Assembly (NCBI RefSeq): GCF_004120195.1
Contig: NZ_SCHN01000010.1
Location: 124,001 to 188,000 of the forward strand
Source: Enterovibrio baiacu
Lineage (GTDB): Bacteria; Pseudomonadota; Gammaproteobacteria; Enterobacterales; Vibrionaceae
DNA length: 64,000 nucleotides
Reading direction: 5' to 3'
The translations under genes were made by a program, and so were the position numbers. Within the stretch, counting starts at the first letter, position 1. The number at the start of each line of letters is the position of its first letter. Below are positions 17,818-26,194 of this stretch, one piece after another. The notes under the pieces are model-generated. The model did not search any database. It was not told the origin of the DNA and worked only from the letters and a program-made list of their open reading frames with translations.

Positions 17818-18288
17818 TCATGCGTTCATTTGTGCATTCATTGAGGCATCAACCTGTATTGGCGCAGGTACGCGGAACAAGCGGCGACAGCGCTCTAGGA
17901 ACACCCCGTAGAACATACCGAGTACACCAGACAGCAATGCGTTACTGGCAACAGCGGTCAGAATCTGGCTTGGGTCTGCACCCACCGTGAGCAAGATCGC
18001 CGCGTAAACCGGGGATTGAAAGGTCACGTAAGCGAAGAAATCAGCCACGCGCTTGGTTAAACGAGAGGCGAAACTGCGCTGTGCAAATTTGATCACGCTG
18101 TCGCGGAAAACACCATAAGGCCACGCGATCAGAATGTTGACGGGAATAGACAACAGACGCGATGCTAACGACTGTTCTAACGTCATACCAGACACGAAAA
18201 TCTCGATCATCATGCCAGTAACAAAACAAAACACTACCATGGCAAACATGTCAGCCACGACACTCCGAACGCGGGAAGCGCCTTTCAT
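17818..18288 (-). CDS. alaE: L-alanine exporter AlaE
   Basis: This 156-residue inner-membrane protein has four predicted helices. It exports surplus L-alanine from the cytoplasm. The sequence follows the AlaE family, including [19 protein letters not shown] near the N-terminus and [20 protein letters not shown] near residue 45. Length is close to the E. coli protein (149). It is a single gene with its own terminator. Confidence 0.9.
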   Translation of the reverse strand: MKGASRVRSVVADMFAMVVFCFVTGMMIEIFVSGMTLEQSLASRLLSIPVNILIAWPYGVFRDSVIKFAQRSFASRLTKRVADFFAYVTFQSPVYAAILLTVGADPSQILTAVASNALLSGVLGMFYGVFLERCRRLFRVPAPIQVDASMNAQMNA

Positions 18289-18484
18289 CTATCTCACACC
18301 CTCAAAATCGCAATCAAAACAGTGGCAAAGGGGCCACGAAATCGATCACTATTAAAACAAAACATGGGTGGAGTTAGGCGCTATATTTTAAAATATATCC
18401 AGTTATTTATTCTTATTTGAACCCAAAAAATAGCCTCATGAACTATTAGAATTATCACAATTAAAGACACTGATTATGAATTGT

Positions 18485-19003
18485 TCAATCCTGCTTTCTA
18501 TTGAGGTCTCTTGCCATGATAAGCGCGAGGCCAAAGACTTGAAGGAACAATGCGAGATTTCGATAGGCAGAGATTTTGCGGTTAAATTCGTACTGATTTT
18601 CCGCCATTTGGAGGTTATCCAGATATAGCGTGTCTATCTTATTTCTTAGGAGATCCTGCTGGTCATTAATTTTAGCCATGATGGACGGCATATTTTCACG
18701 GGTGAGCGGGGTGTCATTCATGTCCGTGAAGGCATCTAACAGTGTGACAGCCACAGACTCGGACACTCGGATGTCGGCAGGGGTTAACGCGAGTACAACC
18801 AAGATCGCCTCTCTGCGTCGCTCTAAGGCGTCTGCTTGTTGCCAACTGAGCTGAATGAGTTGGTTGTTATTGGTTTGACGCTCCGCCACCGCAGTCGCTT
18901 TCTCGCCTAAATCATCAATCACAAAGTTTGTCATGAGTGCCGCTGCCACGTTCAGCACTAAGCCTGTTGCCACAATAGCCCATGTGGGTATTGGTAATCG
19001 CAT
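18485..19003 (-). CDS. Membrane-anchored protein of unknown function, sensor-like topology
   Basis: This 172-residue protein has one N-terminal membrane helix (residues about 7-27) and one near the C-terminus (about 150-168). Between them is a helical, probably periplasmic, segment of about 120 residues (four-helix-bundle-like, as in chemoreceptor sensor domains). There is no kinase or methyl-accepting domain. ATG 19003 is preferred because GAGAGG lies nine bases upstream; ATG 19012 adds three residues. No family was recognised. Confidence 0.6.
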   Translation of the reverse strand: MRLPIPTWAIVATGLVLNVAAALMTNFVIDDLGEKATAVAERQTNNNQLIQLSWQQADALERRREAILVVLALTPADIRVSESVAVTLLDAFTDMNDTPLTRENMPSIMAKINDQQDLLRNKIDTLYLDNLQMAENQYEFNRKISAYRNLALFLQVFGLALIMARDLNRKQD

Positions 19004-19192
19004 GTCCTTCATCCTCTCAACGTCCCTTCACACCGCTTTTTAAAAGTGGCATGCACAATGACCCGACATTCGACCCTTTTCTTCATTGCTTACTTACATT
19101 TATAGCTCAACATCACATTCCACTTGGCTTCGTGAAAGAAAACGCGGTGCCTGAGATACCCAAGTCACCGGAAGAGATTAGGCTCCAAAGAC

Positions 19193-19218
19193 AAAAAAGC
19201 CCGCGAGGGCGGGCTTTT
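19193..19218 (-). terminator. Terminator for the minus-strand gene 19241-19714
   Basis: GCCCGC and GCGGGC pair around GAGG. Six T's follow on the minus strand (A-run at 19193-19198). It lies about 25 bp after the stop of the upstream minus-strand gene. Confidence 0.82.
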
Positions 19219-19240
19219 GGATTGGATATCGCGTCGTGAG

Positions 19241-19714
19241 TTATGCGCTTTCAGCAACCGGAACGACATGAGCGATTTTGAGGTAGGCATGCAGCTCGCC
19301 ATTTTTATATTCGATCGCGGAGTGAATGTTCACGGCTTTGTTGGCAATCACTCGACTGCGATACGTGTTTTCGCCTTTGGTGATGTCGAGATCAAGCACA
19401 CCTTGTTCAAGTTTCCATGACCCTTTGGTCGGCAGTCGATTAAAGAGTGTGAATTCTTCGAGGGTGCCATCGTGGTGCAGGAACAATTCGGTGACATACC
19501 CTGCACTGCAGGATTTTATCCAACGTTGTCCGCTCACTTCTTGATGAGTAAAAGGGCGTTTTCCAGACATCCAGTCAAACAACGCAATGGCGTCGACATC
19601 AGACATGTCAGGAAGTTGTTCAATATCGAGCAAAGCTGCCGTGCTCGACTCGCGCATGAAAAGCTGTAAATACGAACTATTGACCTGTTTTTGCATAAGT
19701 TGTGTCGTTGTCAT
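19241..19714 (-). CDS. Conserved-looking protein of unknown function
   Basis: This 157-residue soluble protein starts MTTTQLMQKQVNSSYLQLFM, immediately after an AGGGA sequence that leaves little spacing. The C-terminal half is beta-rich (GSWKLEQGVLDLDITKGEN). It resembles a lipocalin-like or stress-type domain in general form, but I do not recognise a family. It is an isolated gene with its own terminator. Confidence 0.6.
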   Translation of the reverse strand: MTTTQLMQKQVNSSYLQLFMRESSTAALLDIEQLPDMSDVDAIALFDWMSGKRPFTHQEVSGQRWIKSCSAGYVTELFLHHDGTLEEFTLFNRLPTKGSWKLEQGVLDLDITKGENTYRSRVIANKAVNIHSAIEYKNGELHAYLKIAHVVPVAESA

Positions 19715-19918
19715 TCCCTGAAAGAGATGAAGATAACGCCTACTTTTTCTGTCATCACCTCTCTTTTCGCAGGAATGTTAACCAACGCTGACTTTGTAAC
19801 CAGTTTCGTGACCTTCTCAAAAATTGAACGGGTTCGACAATGAGAATGCAGTCTCAGTTGAGAGGCGGTAAACCGTAGACTATCTTTAAACATACGGTCA
19901 CTACGCTAGGTCAAGATT

Positions 19919-20248
19919 ATGCGCTACCCCCTTGTAAAATCGATAGTATTTGGCATCGCGCTTCTTCCAGGAATGGCCTCAGCAGAAAAAACTGAGCTTG
20001 GGGAAGTCGTCACTGAACGCAACGAGTCTATTTGTAAGCAAAAATTCACACAGGAACTGTTCACGCAGCAGCGTATTTTCAGTTCAACCCGAAACGGACC
20101 TGATAAACGACGCATTGCAGAGCGAAAGATTGCGGCATCACGTGAGAAATACAGCCTCACTGCAAGCTATTGCGATGCCTACGACGTGATCATTACGTTT
20201 GAACCTGAAACACTTGATCGCCGCCCAGGGGATGCGCAATTCGATTAA
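19919..20248 (+). CDS. Small exported protein of unknown function
   Basis: This 109-residue protein has a clear signal peptide (MRYPLVKSIVFGIALLPGMASA, cut before EKTE). The mature part of about 87 residues is charged and carries two cysteines (SICKQKF and ASYCDAY) that could form a disulphide. It starts at ATG 19919 with AGGTC upstream and is followed by a good terminator. No family was recognised. Confidence 0.65.
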   Translation: MRYPLVKSIVFGIALLPGMASAEKTELGEVVTERNESICKQKFTQELFTQQRIFSSTRNGPDKRRIAERKIAASREKYSLTASYCDAYDVIITFEPETLDRRPGDAQFD

Positions 20249-20550
20249 TTGCCACCGCGAGCCCTCTTTGTCAAAGCATGACGCACGCCCAACTCCACCG
20301 GCGTGCGTTTTCATTCTCTACACTTTTATCGCCTGTTAGTGCGGCAAAATGTGTGCTCGGTGCGTACCCGCATCGAAGAAATCTTTGCCTTATCACTCAC
20401 TTTTCGGTGACTCAGACTTCCACTGTGCAGTCTTTGTTTTTCCGATGGATGGTTTTTGTCGAATCATTGTGAAAATTGAAAGAGATATGACAACTTAAGC
20501 CACCACTGTTACAGTGCATTGTTACTTCATTTCGATAGGTTTTTAAGGTT
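20249..20550. other. Intergenic region with a terminator and the creA promoter
   Basis: About 300 bp. The terminator at 20281-20311 ends the small exported-protein gene. The remainder, up to the creA ribosome site AAGG at 20545, shows no gene; a 64-residue open frame here has no coding features. Confidence 0.4.
20281..20311 (+). terminator. Rho-independent terminator
   Basis: ACGCACGCC and GGCGTGCGT pair around a ten-base loop and run into TTTT. It lies 33 bp after the stop of the gene at 19919. Confidence 0.8.
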
Positions 20551-21057
20551 ATGTTGCCACGCTCAATGATTGATTCATTCAAAACTTATGCGCGCCCTGT
20601 TTTTGCGGCTACCGTTATCGCTTTGACTGTCTCGGCTTGTTCCGACGATGAAGTGGGTGACGTAAGCTTGGGCTTGTTCACCACCAAAGACATCAAGATC
20701 CAAATTTTCAACGATCCTGAGGTGCCAGGGGTGACCTGTCACATTAGCCATGTGAAAGCAGATTTGGATTTTTCAGACCCTTCTGACATGGGCATTTCAT
20801 GCCGTCAGACCGGTGAAATTACCGACGAGATGATCGCGAACGTTGACCGTTCAAAATCAGGTGAAGTGGTGTTTACGGCTTCGAAAAGTATCTTGTTCAA
20901 ATCGATGAAGATCCGCCGTATTTTCGATGCTCAAAACCAAACGCTGATGTATTTGTCTTACTCAACCAAAGAAACACAAGGCAGCCATAAACACAGCTTG
21001 TCTACTGTGCCACTTTGGGGAACCAAGGCGTGGAAAGCGCCAACCGAGGTTGAGTAA
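20551..21057 (+). CDS. creA: CreA family protein
   Basis: This 168-residue protein is exported. The N-terminus ends in a lipobox-like VSAC (cysteine near residue 30), so it may be a lipoprotein here. The body carries family features: DIKIQIFNDPEVPGVTCHIS, DPSDMGISCRQTGEI and LMYLSYSTKETQGSHKHSLS. Length is close to E. coli CreA (157). The function of CreA is not settled. ATG 20551 follows AAGG. Single gene. Confidence 0.87.
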   Translation: MLPRSMIDSFKTYARPVFAATVIALTVSACSDDEVGDVSLGLFTTKDIKIQIFNDPEVPGVTCHISHVKADLDFSDPSDMGISCRQTGEITDEMIANVDRSKSGEVVFTASKSILFKSMKIRRIFDAQNQTLMYLSYSTKETQGSHKHSLSTVPLWGTKAWKAPTEVE

Positions 21058-21141
21058 TACCCCTTTTCGCGCCTTTCATGAAGAACCTCCTGTCTTCGTG
21101 AGAGGCGCGAATCCTCTCTGAAAACCCCGCCAACATTTCAC

Positions 21142-21396
21142 CTAGCACGGTAATTTTCGCTCGTATCTGCCCACGATATAGGTGACGTAACCCACTTTAA
21201 ACACGCCAGCCAATACGATGGTCATGATGTGTGCAATGGTTTGATGGGTGATGGAAAATGCATCTGCAAAGGGAAAACTCACCAGCAGAGAACCAATCAT
21301 CATCAGCGCTGACAAAAACATGAGCACACCACCGACCTGCGTTACTCGCTTAAAATCAATACCTTGAGGGTTGTCTAACATCACTTGTGTCGTCAT
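21142..21396 (-). CDS. Small two-helix membrane protein
   Basis: This 84-residue protein starts at ATG 21396 (MTTQVMLDNPQGIDFKRVTQ) behind AAGGAAA. Two hydrophobic helices follow (GGVLMFLSALMMIGSLLVSF and HIMTIVLAGVFKVGYVTYIV). A longer frame upstream lacks a ribosome site. It resembles short uncharacterised membrane proteins common in Vibrionaceae. Function is unknown. Confidence 0.65.
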   Translation of the reverse strand: MTTQVMLDNPQGIDFKRVTQVGGVLMFLSALMMIGSLLVSFPFADAFSITHQTIAHIMTIVLAGVFKVGYVTYIVGRYERKLPC

Positions 21397-21639
21397 TATG
21401 CTTTTCCTTTTAAAGATGCATTTAAAATACACTTTAAAAGATCAAATGACGTTATTCAAGAGAAATGCGAATGATTTTCAACCAGCGCGGTTTCAATACA
21501 TCAGATGCGAGAGGCGATTTTTAAGGAAAAACAGTCACTTCGTTACCCCAAAATAAACGAAGAATAAACACGAGGTAATCGTTGGGTTTCCCAGGTTACG
21601 CCGTTAAGATACCCTGTCTCAACAATTCAGGATCTACCC

Positions 21640-22218
21640 ATGACATCCACACACACTGCTTCTCTTCAAGACGTAGAAGCGCAAACAACAGAATGGCTAG
21701 AAAACGTCGTTATCGGCTTGAACCTCTGCCCTTTCGCTGCAAAACCACAGCGCAATAAACAGATCAAAATCGAAGTGTGTGAAGGAAACACTGATGAAGC
21801 GGTCATGGAGAGCTTGCTGACGGAACTGAATCTGCTAGAAAGCAGCGACGTGGCCAATCTTGAAACCACCTTGGTCGTGACACCGAATTACTTTCAAGAC
21901 TTTGATGACTACAACCAGTTTTTGGATGTCGCAGACATGATCATCGAGCAATTCGGCTGGCGCGGGATTTATCAGATTGCCAGCTTCCACCCCGATTATT
22001 GCTTTGCGGATGTCGAGCCTGAAGATGAAAGTAACCTGACCAACCGATCTCCGTATCCGGTGTTTCACCTGATCCGTGAAGCCAGCATTGAAAAGGCATT
22101 GAAGTATTACGGCGGCGATGCCGATGCCATTCCTGACATTAACATCGACCGCGTCTGTTCTTTGTCGAATGACGAGAAGAAAGCATTATTCCCGTATCTG
22201 TTCCGCGCACACGGGTAA
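21640..22218 (+). CDS. DUF1415 family protein
   Basis: This 192-residue cytoplasmic protein has the DUF1415 pattern: WLENVVIGLNLCPFAAKP (residues 19-36), an aspartate-rich FDDYNQFLDVAD, YQIASFHPDYCFADV and RSPYPVFHLIREASIEKAL. The conserved cysteine and histidine residues suggest a metal or redox site, but no activity is known to me. An AGGATC sequence precedes ATG 21640. Single gene. Confidence 0.85.
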   Translation: MTSTHTASLQDVEAQTTEWLENVVIGLNLCPFAAKPQRNKQIKIEVCEGNTDEAVMESLLTELNLLESSDVANLETTLVVTPNYFQDFDDYNQFLDVADMIIEQFGWRGIYQIASFHPDYCFADVEPEDESNLTNRSPYPVFHLIREASIEKALKYYGGDADAIPDINIDRVCSLSNDEKKALFPYLFRAHG

Positions 22219-22249
22219 TTTCTCACTCACCATTGCACGACATAGCGAT

Positions 22250-22912
22250 TTACGCAGACACTTCACAGCGACACTGCGCTAAAACGTCACCCGATAAGGT
22301 TAAGGTCAGCACATCGCCATCATTGAGCTGACCAACGCCTTTTGGCGTGCCTGTTAACACGATATCTCCCGGTAGCAAGGTAAAGTACTGACTCACATGA
22401 CTGAGCAGAGTCAGCACTGGCGTGATCATTAAGGCGGTATCCCCGCGCTGACGCGCTGCGCCATTGATGTCTAGCCCATACTCCGTGCCCGCGAGATCGT
22501 GCTGATACGGTACGAAAGGGCTTTGTACGCAGCTACCATCAAACGCTTTTGCCAACTCCCATGGCAGCCCTTTGGCTTTCAGTTCACTCTGTGCTTCTCG
22601 CCGCGTTAAATCGAGCGCAACGCCGATGCCCGCAATGGCATCTTCCGCTTGTTCAGCAGTAGCCTTCGTTAACGGTTTTCCGATGAGAATCGACAACTCC
22701 GCTTCATAGTGAATAGGCGCTAACTGTTCACGGAGTAACAGAGGAGCATCGGCACTGACCAAGGCTGTTGACGGTTTCAAAAACAACACAGGCTCATCAG
22801 GGATTGGGTTGTTCAGTTCTTTCGCATGTTCTGCGTAGTTGCGCCCAATGCACACCACTTTTCCTACTAACAACAGTGCGTTATCACCTGTCTTCCACGT
22901 ATGTTGGTACAT
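22250..22912 (-). CDS. Fumarylacetoacetate hydrolase family protein (YcgM-like)
   Basis: This 220-residue enzyme has the C-terminal FAH fold. KVVCIGRNYAEHAKELNN opens the domain. Acidic metal ligands appear in IHYEAELSILIG. The family ending GDIVLTGTPKGVGQL is present near residue 190. Proteins of this size hydrolyse acylpyruvates or decarboxylate oxaloacetate in central or aromatic metabolism. A GGAG site lies before ATG 22912. Single gene; the exact substrate is not shown by the sequence. Confidence 0.85.
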   Translation of the reverse strand: MYQHTWKTGDNALLLVGKVVCIGRNYAEHAKELNNPIPDEPVLFLKPSTALVSADAPLLLREQLAPIHYEAELSILIGKPLTKATAEQAEDAIAGIGVALDLTRREAQSELKAKGLPWELAKAFDGSCVQSPFVPYQHDLAGTEYGLDINGAARQRGDTALMITPVLTLLSHVSQYFTLLPGDIVLTGTPKGVGQLNDGDVLTLTLSGDVLAQCRCEVSA

Positions 22913-23101
22913 GTGCCACTCCTTGTGCGCTAACCCTTTGTTTCACTTTTGATAAAACTCGATCTGAGATCGGTTTTTTCGTTCCTAAAGGGAAGATGGT
23001 AAGACCTAGATAGCAAATTGCCAAATGCCCCGTTGTTGTAATTGCTAGTCAGGTTAAGGATTACAGTATCCCACTCTGCTAATAAGGTTGGCTGAACGCA
23101 A

Positions 23102-23794
23102 ATGAATGCCTTTGACTACGACGCCCCCCTTTCCTGCGTGATCTTCGATTGCGACGGTACACTTGTGGATAGTGAAGTGCTTAGCCAAATGGCGATCGTT
23201 GAGGTGTTTGCACACTACGGGGTTGTTCTTGATTTACAAGAATGTATGGACAATTTCCAAGGCGGAAAACTGGCAGATGTCTTACTGCAAACGTGTGAGC
23301 GTCACCAACTGTCCATATCCCTCGATGAGCTAGAGCCACTCTACCGTGAAAAGAGTGCCGCCTTGTTTGAACATCACCTCAAACCCATTGAAGGCGTGCC
23401 TGATTTATTGCACATGCTTGAAGGTGAAGGCGTGGATGTCTGTGTCGCATCAAATGGCCCTGTCAGTAAGATGAAATTGACCCTCGAAATGACAGGTTTA
23501 CTTCCTCATTTTATCGGACGCCTATTCAGTGCGTTTGACACCAACAGTTGGAAACCTGCGCCCGATCTTATCCATTACTCAGCCATGAACATGGCAACGC
23601 CTCTCGACCAGTGTTTATTTGTGGATGACACCAGTCTCGGCGTTCAAGCGGGCATCAATGCAGGTATTCGCACAATTTATTTCAACACAGGCAACAAGGC
23701 GAATATCGATCACCCTTTGGTGTTATCCGTCTCGTCGATGCAGGAACTTCGCTCCTTGATGAAACAACTGCCGCTGTCGAACGGATGGATGTAG
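23102..23794 (+). CDS. HAD-superfamily phosphatase (beta-phosphoglucomutase/GPH-like)
   Basis: This 230-residue HAD hydrolase carries the nucleophile motif VIFDCDGTLVDSE (residues 13-25), motif II CVASNGPVSKMKL and motif IV FVDDTSLGVQAG. The cap domain lies between motifs I and II. It resembles YieH, a 6-phosphogluconate and purine phosphatase, and YniC-type sugar phosphatases; the substrate cannot be fixed. It is convergent with putP across a shared terminator. Confidence 0.85.
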   Translation: MNAFDYDAPLSCVIFDCDGTLVDSEVLSQMAIVEVFAHYGVVLDLQECMDNFQGGKLADVLLQTCERHQLSISLDELEPLYREKSAALFEHHLKPIEGVPDLLHMLEGEGVDVCVASNGPVSKMKLTLEMTGLLPHFIGRLFSAFDTNSWKPAPDLIHYSAMNMATPLDQCLFVDDTSLGVQAGINAGIRTIYFNTGNKANIDHPLVLSVSSMQELRSLMKQLPLSNGWM

Positions 23795-23821
23795 CAGACG
23801 CTAACGCGTTTTTGAGGAATG

Positions 23822-23849
23822 AAAAAAGGGACGCCATGGCGTCCCTTTT
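23822..23849. terminator. Bidirectional terminator between the HAD gene and putP
   Basis: A perfect palindrome (GGGACGCC joined to GGCGTCCC through AT) is flanked by six A's and four T's. It therefore serves both convergent genes. Confidence 0.85.
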
Positions 23850-23902
23850 ACGTTCTGTTTTATGCTTTCAGCATGCAGTGCCCAGCATGATGGGTTAGAC
23901 GT

Positions 23903-25399
23903 TTACGGCAGTGTTTTTAGGCTCTGCTCGTAGTCGTCGAATGTCGTCATCACGCGCTCGCTCGCACCGCCCGTCAGCTTGCTCACAAGGATGATTGAAA
24001 CACCTGCCAAGATAAAGCCAGGGACGATTTCGTAGATATCGAAAATGCCACCTGTCAGCTGTTTCCAAACCACCACGGTAATGCCGCCCACTAACACACC
24101 CGCCAGTGCGCCGTTGCGGTTCATGTCTTTCCAGAAAAGGCTCAAAAGCAATGCTGGGCCAAATGCCGCACCAAAACCTGCCCACGCGTAAGACACAAGG
24201 CCAAGCACGCTGCTGTCAGGGTTCATTGCCAGCATGAGTGCCAGAATTGAAATACCGATAACTGCCACACGGCCGACCATCACCACTTCGCCCGTTGATG
24301 CTTCTGGACGGAAAACTTGCTTATAGAAATCTTCGGCCAACGCGGAAGAAGACACCAACAGTTGCGAATCGGCTGTACTCATGACTGCCGCCAAAATCGC
24401 CGCCAGCAAAATACCTGCGATGATCGGGTGGAATGCCGCGTTAACCAAGATCATGAAAATGGTCTCGCCATCCGCCAGCTCGCCACTCAAGTGGGTATCC
24501 ACGTACAAAATACCGACCAAACCGATCATCACCGCGCCAGCCATGGAGATTGCACTCCAGCACACGGCGATGCGACGTGCCGTGGTGATGTCTTTGTTGC
24601 TGCGGGTTGCTTTAAAACGCGCCAAGATATGAGGCTGACCAAAGTAACCCAAGCCCCACGCCACCAGCGAAATGATCGCAATCGCTGAAAGCGGCTCGCC
24701 TTTCGCGTCATTCCAAAGCGTCAGCAATTCCGGATTTTTCGCTTCCAGTGCCATAGCAACATCAGAGAACGACCCTTCCATGGTGGCAATGGGCACGATC
24801 AACAGCGCTGCCGCCATCAACAAGCCTTGCACCAAATCCGTCCAAGAAACCGCAAGAAAACCACCGAATAGGGTGTAAGACACCACACACACGGTGCCGA
24901 TAATCACGGCGGTGCTGTAATCCAAACCGAACACAGCCTCAAACAATTTACCGCCTGCAACCAAACCTGAACTGGTATAGAAAAGGAAGAAAAGCAAAAT
25001 GAAGAAAGCAGAAATCGTTTGTAATGCTTTTGACTTGTCATCAAAACGGCGCGACAAGAATTCAGGCAAGGTCAGTGCGTTATCCACTTCGATACTGAAC
25101 GTACGAAGCCTTTTTGCACAGATTAACCAGTTTAAGTAAGTACCCGCTAACAAACCTGCTGCTAGCCAAAGCGATTCAATACCGGCCGCATACGCATAAC
25201 CCGGCAAACCAAGGAGGAGCCAACCACTCATATCAGATGCACCTGCTGATATTGCGGCAGGCCAGGGGCCTAAAGAGCGTCCACCTAAAAAGTAATCTTC
25301 TGAATTGGCGGTTCGCTTATAGGCGTACACACCAATGCCTAGCATCAGTACCAAATACACGATAAACGTGGCGCTGATAGCAAAGCTATTCTCAATCAT
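23903..25399 (-). CDS. putP: Sodium/proline symporter PutP
   Basis: This 498-residue inner-membrane protein of the solute:sodium symporter family takes up proline with Na+. It has about 13 membrane helices and the PutP signatures EDYFLGGRSLGPWPAAIS and SAGASDMSGWLLLGLPG near residues 33-65. AVMSTADSQLLVSSSALAED near residue 340 marks the sodium-site region. It follows the putA operon on the same strand but behind a strong terminator (25412-25442) whose T-run touches the putP ribosome site. Confidence 0.93.
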   Translation of the reverse strand: MIENSFAISATFIVYLVLMLGIGVYAYKRTANSEDYFLGGRSLGPWPAAISAGASDMSGWLLLGLPGYAYAAGIESLWLAAGLLAGTYLNWLICAKRLRTFSIEVDNALTLPEFLSRRFDDKSKALQTISAFFILLFFLFYTSSGLVAGGKLFEAVFGLDYSTAVIIGTVCVVSYTLFGGFLAVSWTDLVQGLLMAAALLIVPIATMEGSFSDVAMALEAKNPELLTLWNDAKGEPLSAIAIISLVAWGLGYFGQPHILARFKATRSNKDITTARRIAVCWSAISMAGAVMIGLVGILYVDTHLSGELADGETIFMILVNAAFHPIIAGILLAAILAAVMSTADSQLLVSSSALAEDFYKQVFRPEASTGEVVMVGRVAVIGISILALMLAMNPDSSVLGLVSYAWAGFGAAFGPALLLSLFWKDMNRNGALAGVLVGGITVVVWKQLTGGIFDIYEIVPGFILAGVSIILVSKLTGGASERVMTTFDDYEQSLKTLP

Positions 25400-25411
25400 T
25401 CATTTTCCCTC

Positions 25412-25442
25412 AAAAAAAAACTGAGCACCGCTCTCGGTGCTC
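25412..25442 (-). terminator. Terminator between the putA operon and putP
   Basis: On the minus strand GAGCACCG and CGGTGCTC form an 8-bp stem with an AGAG loop, then nine T's. GAGGG (the putP ribosome site) comes immediately after. It should cut most putA-operon transcripts before putP. Confidence 0.82.
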
Positions 25443-25456
25443 ATATCCGGATTGTT

Positions 25457-26194
25457 TTAATGTTCACCACTGCCGAGTTCCAGAAGTGTGGCATTGCCAC
25501 CCACTGCAGTGATGTTGATGGTTCTCGTTCGCTCCGTAATGAAACGAAGTTGGTACGCTGGCGAAGCAAGTAGCGGTAAGTGAATGCCGTCGCTCTCCGC
25601 GACAAATTGCACCAACACGCCGTCTCTTTCGGCCAATTTTCGGTTCATTGCCACTAGCACATCGGCCTCGGCAACGGCTGCAACGCCTTTCAACGGTGCA
25701 GTTTCAATCACATCGTTAAGCGCATTTTCATCTAATCTCTGAGCCAAGCGGCTTGGGGCGCTGGCTTTTACAAGATCAGACAACAGGGCATCTGCGGTGT
25801 CGTTTAGCCCAGAAGGCACAACAACCAAGGCAGCATTGCCCGCCACTAAAGACGCAGTAAGCTGACCCGCTAATGACACGGCAGACAAACTGTCATCGCC
25901 CGTCACCAAAAACAGTCCGCGCCCTGCGATATACAATTCATTCGTTTCGCCCGTCGGCCCCGGCATCAGGTGCACAGGTGCAAGCACCTCACCGGCTTGC
26001 TTAACCTGATAACGGATCATGTTTGCAGCAGCGTTAAACTCTCCGCCCCGTGCCGCAACGATATCGGCCCACAGAGACAGCACAGCTTGACGCCCTTCCA
26101 CCCCTGCGCCGTTCCATTCTTCCCACACCGCTACACACTGAGAAGCAACACGCTCAACCTGCGTCATTTGATTGTTACCGTGATTGAAGATCAT
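25457..26194 (-). CDS. Stand-alone PutA C-terminal (ALDH-like) domain protein
   Basis: This 245-residue protein overlaps the end of putA by four bases (ATGA) and is clearly co-translated. It looks like an inactive aldehyde-dehydrogenase-superfamily fold (SAVSLAGQLTASLVAGNAAL, NITAVGGNATLLELGSGE) without a catalytic cysteine motif. Long PutA proteins of other bacteria carry such an ALDH-like domain at their C-terminus, where it completes the substrate channel. Here it seems to be a separate subunit. The assignment is inference from composition and position. Confidence 0.72.
   Translation of the reverse strand: MIFNHGNNQMTQVERVASQCVAVWEEWNGAGVEGRQAVLSLWADIVAARGGEFNAAANMIRYQVKQAGEVLAPVHLMPGPTGETNELYIAGRGLFLVTGDDSLSAVSLAGQLTASLVAGNAALVVVPSGLNDTADALLSDLVKASAPSRLAQRLDENALNDVIETAPLKGVAAVAEADVLVAMNRKLAERDGVLVQFVAESDGIHLPLLASPAYQLRFITERTRTINITAVGGNATLLELGSGEH

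Noticed and set aside
21928-21946. TGATCATCGAG in the DUF1415 gene
   Set aside because: Only the palindromic core matches; the tail lacks TTTC and the bases are coding.
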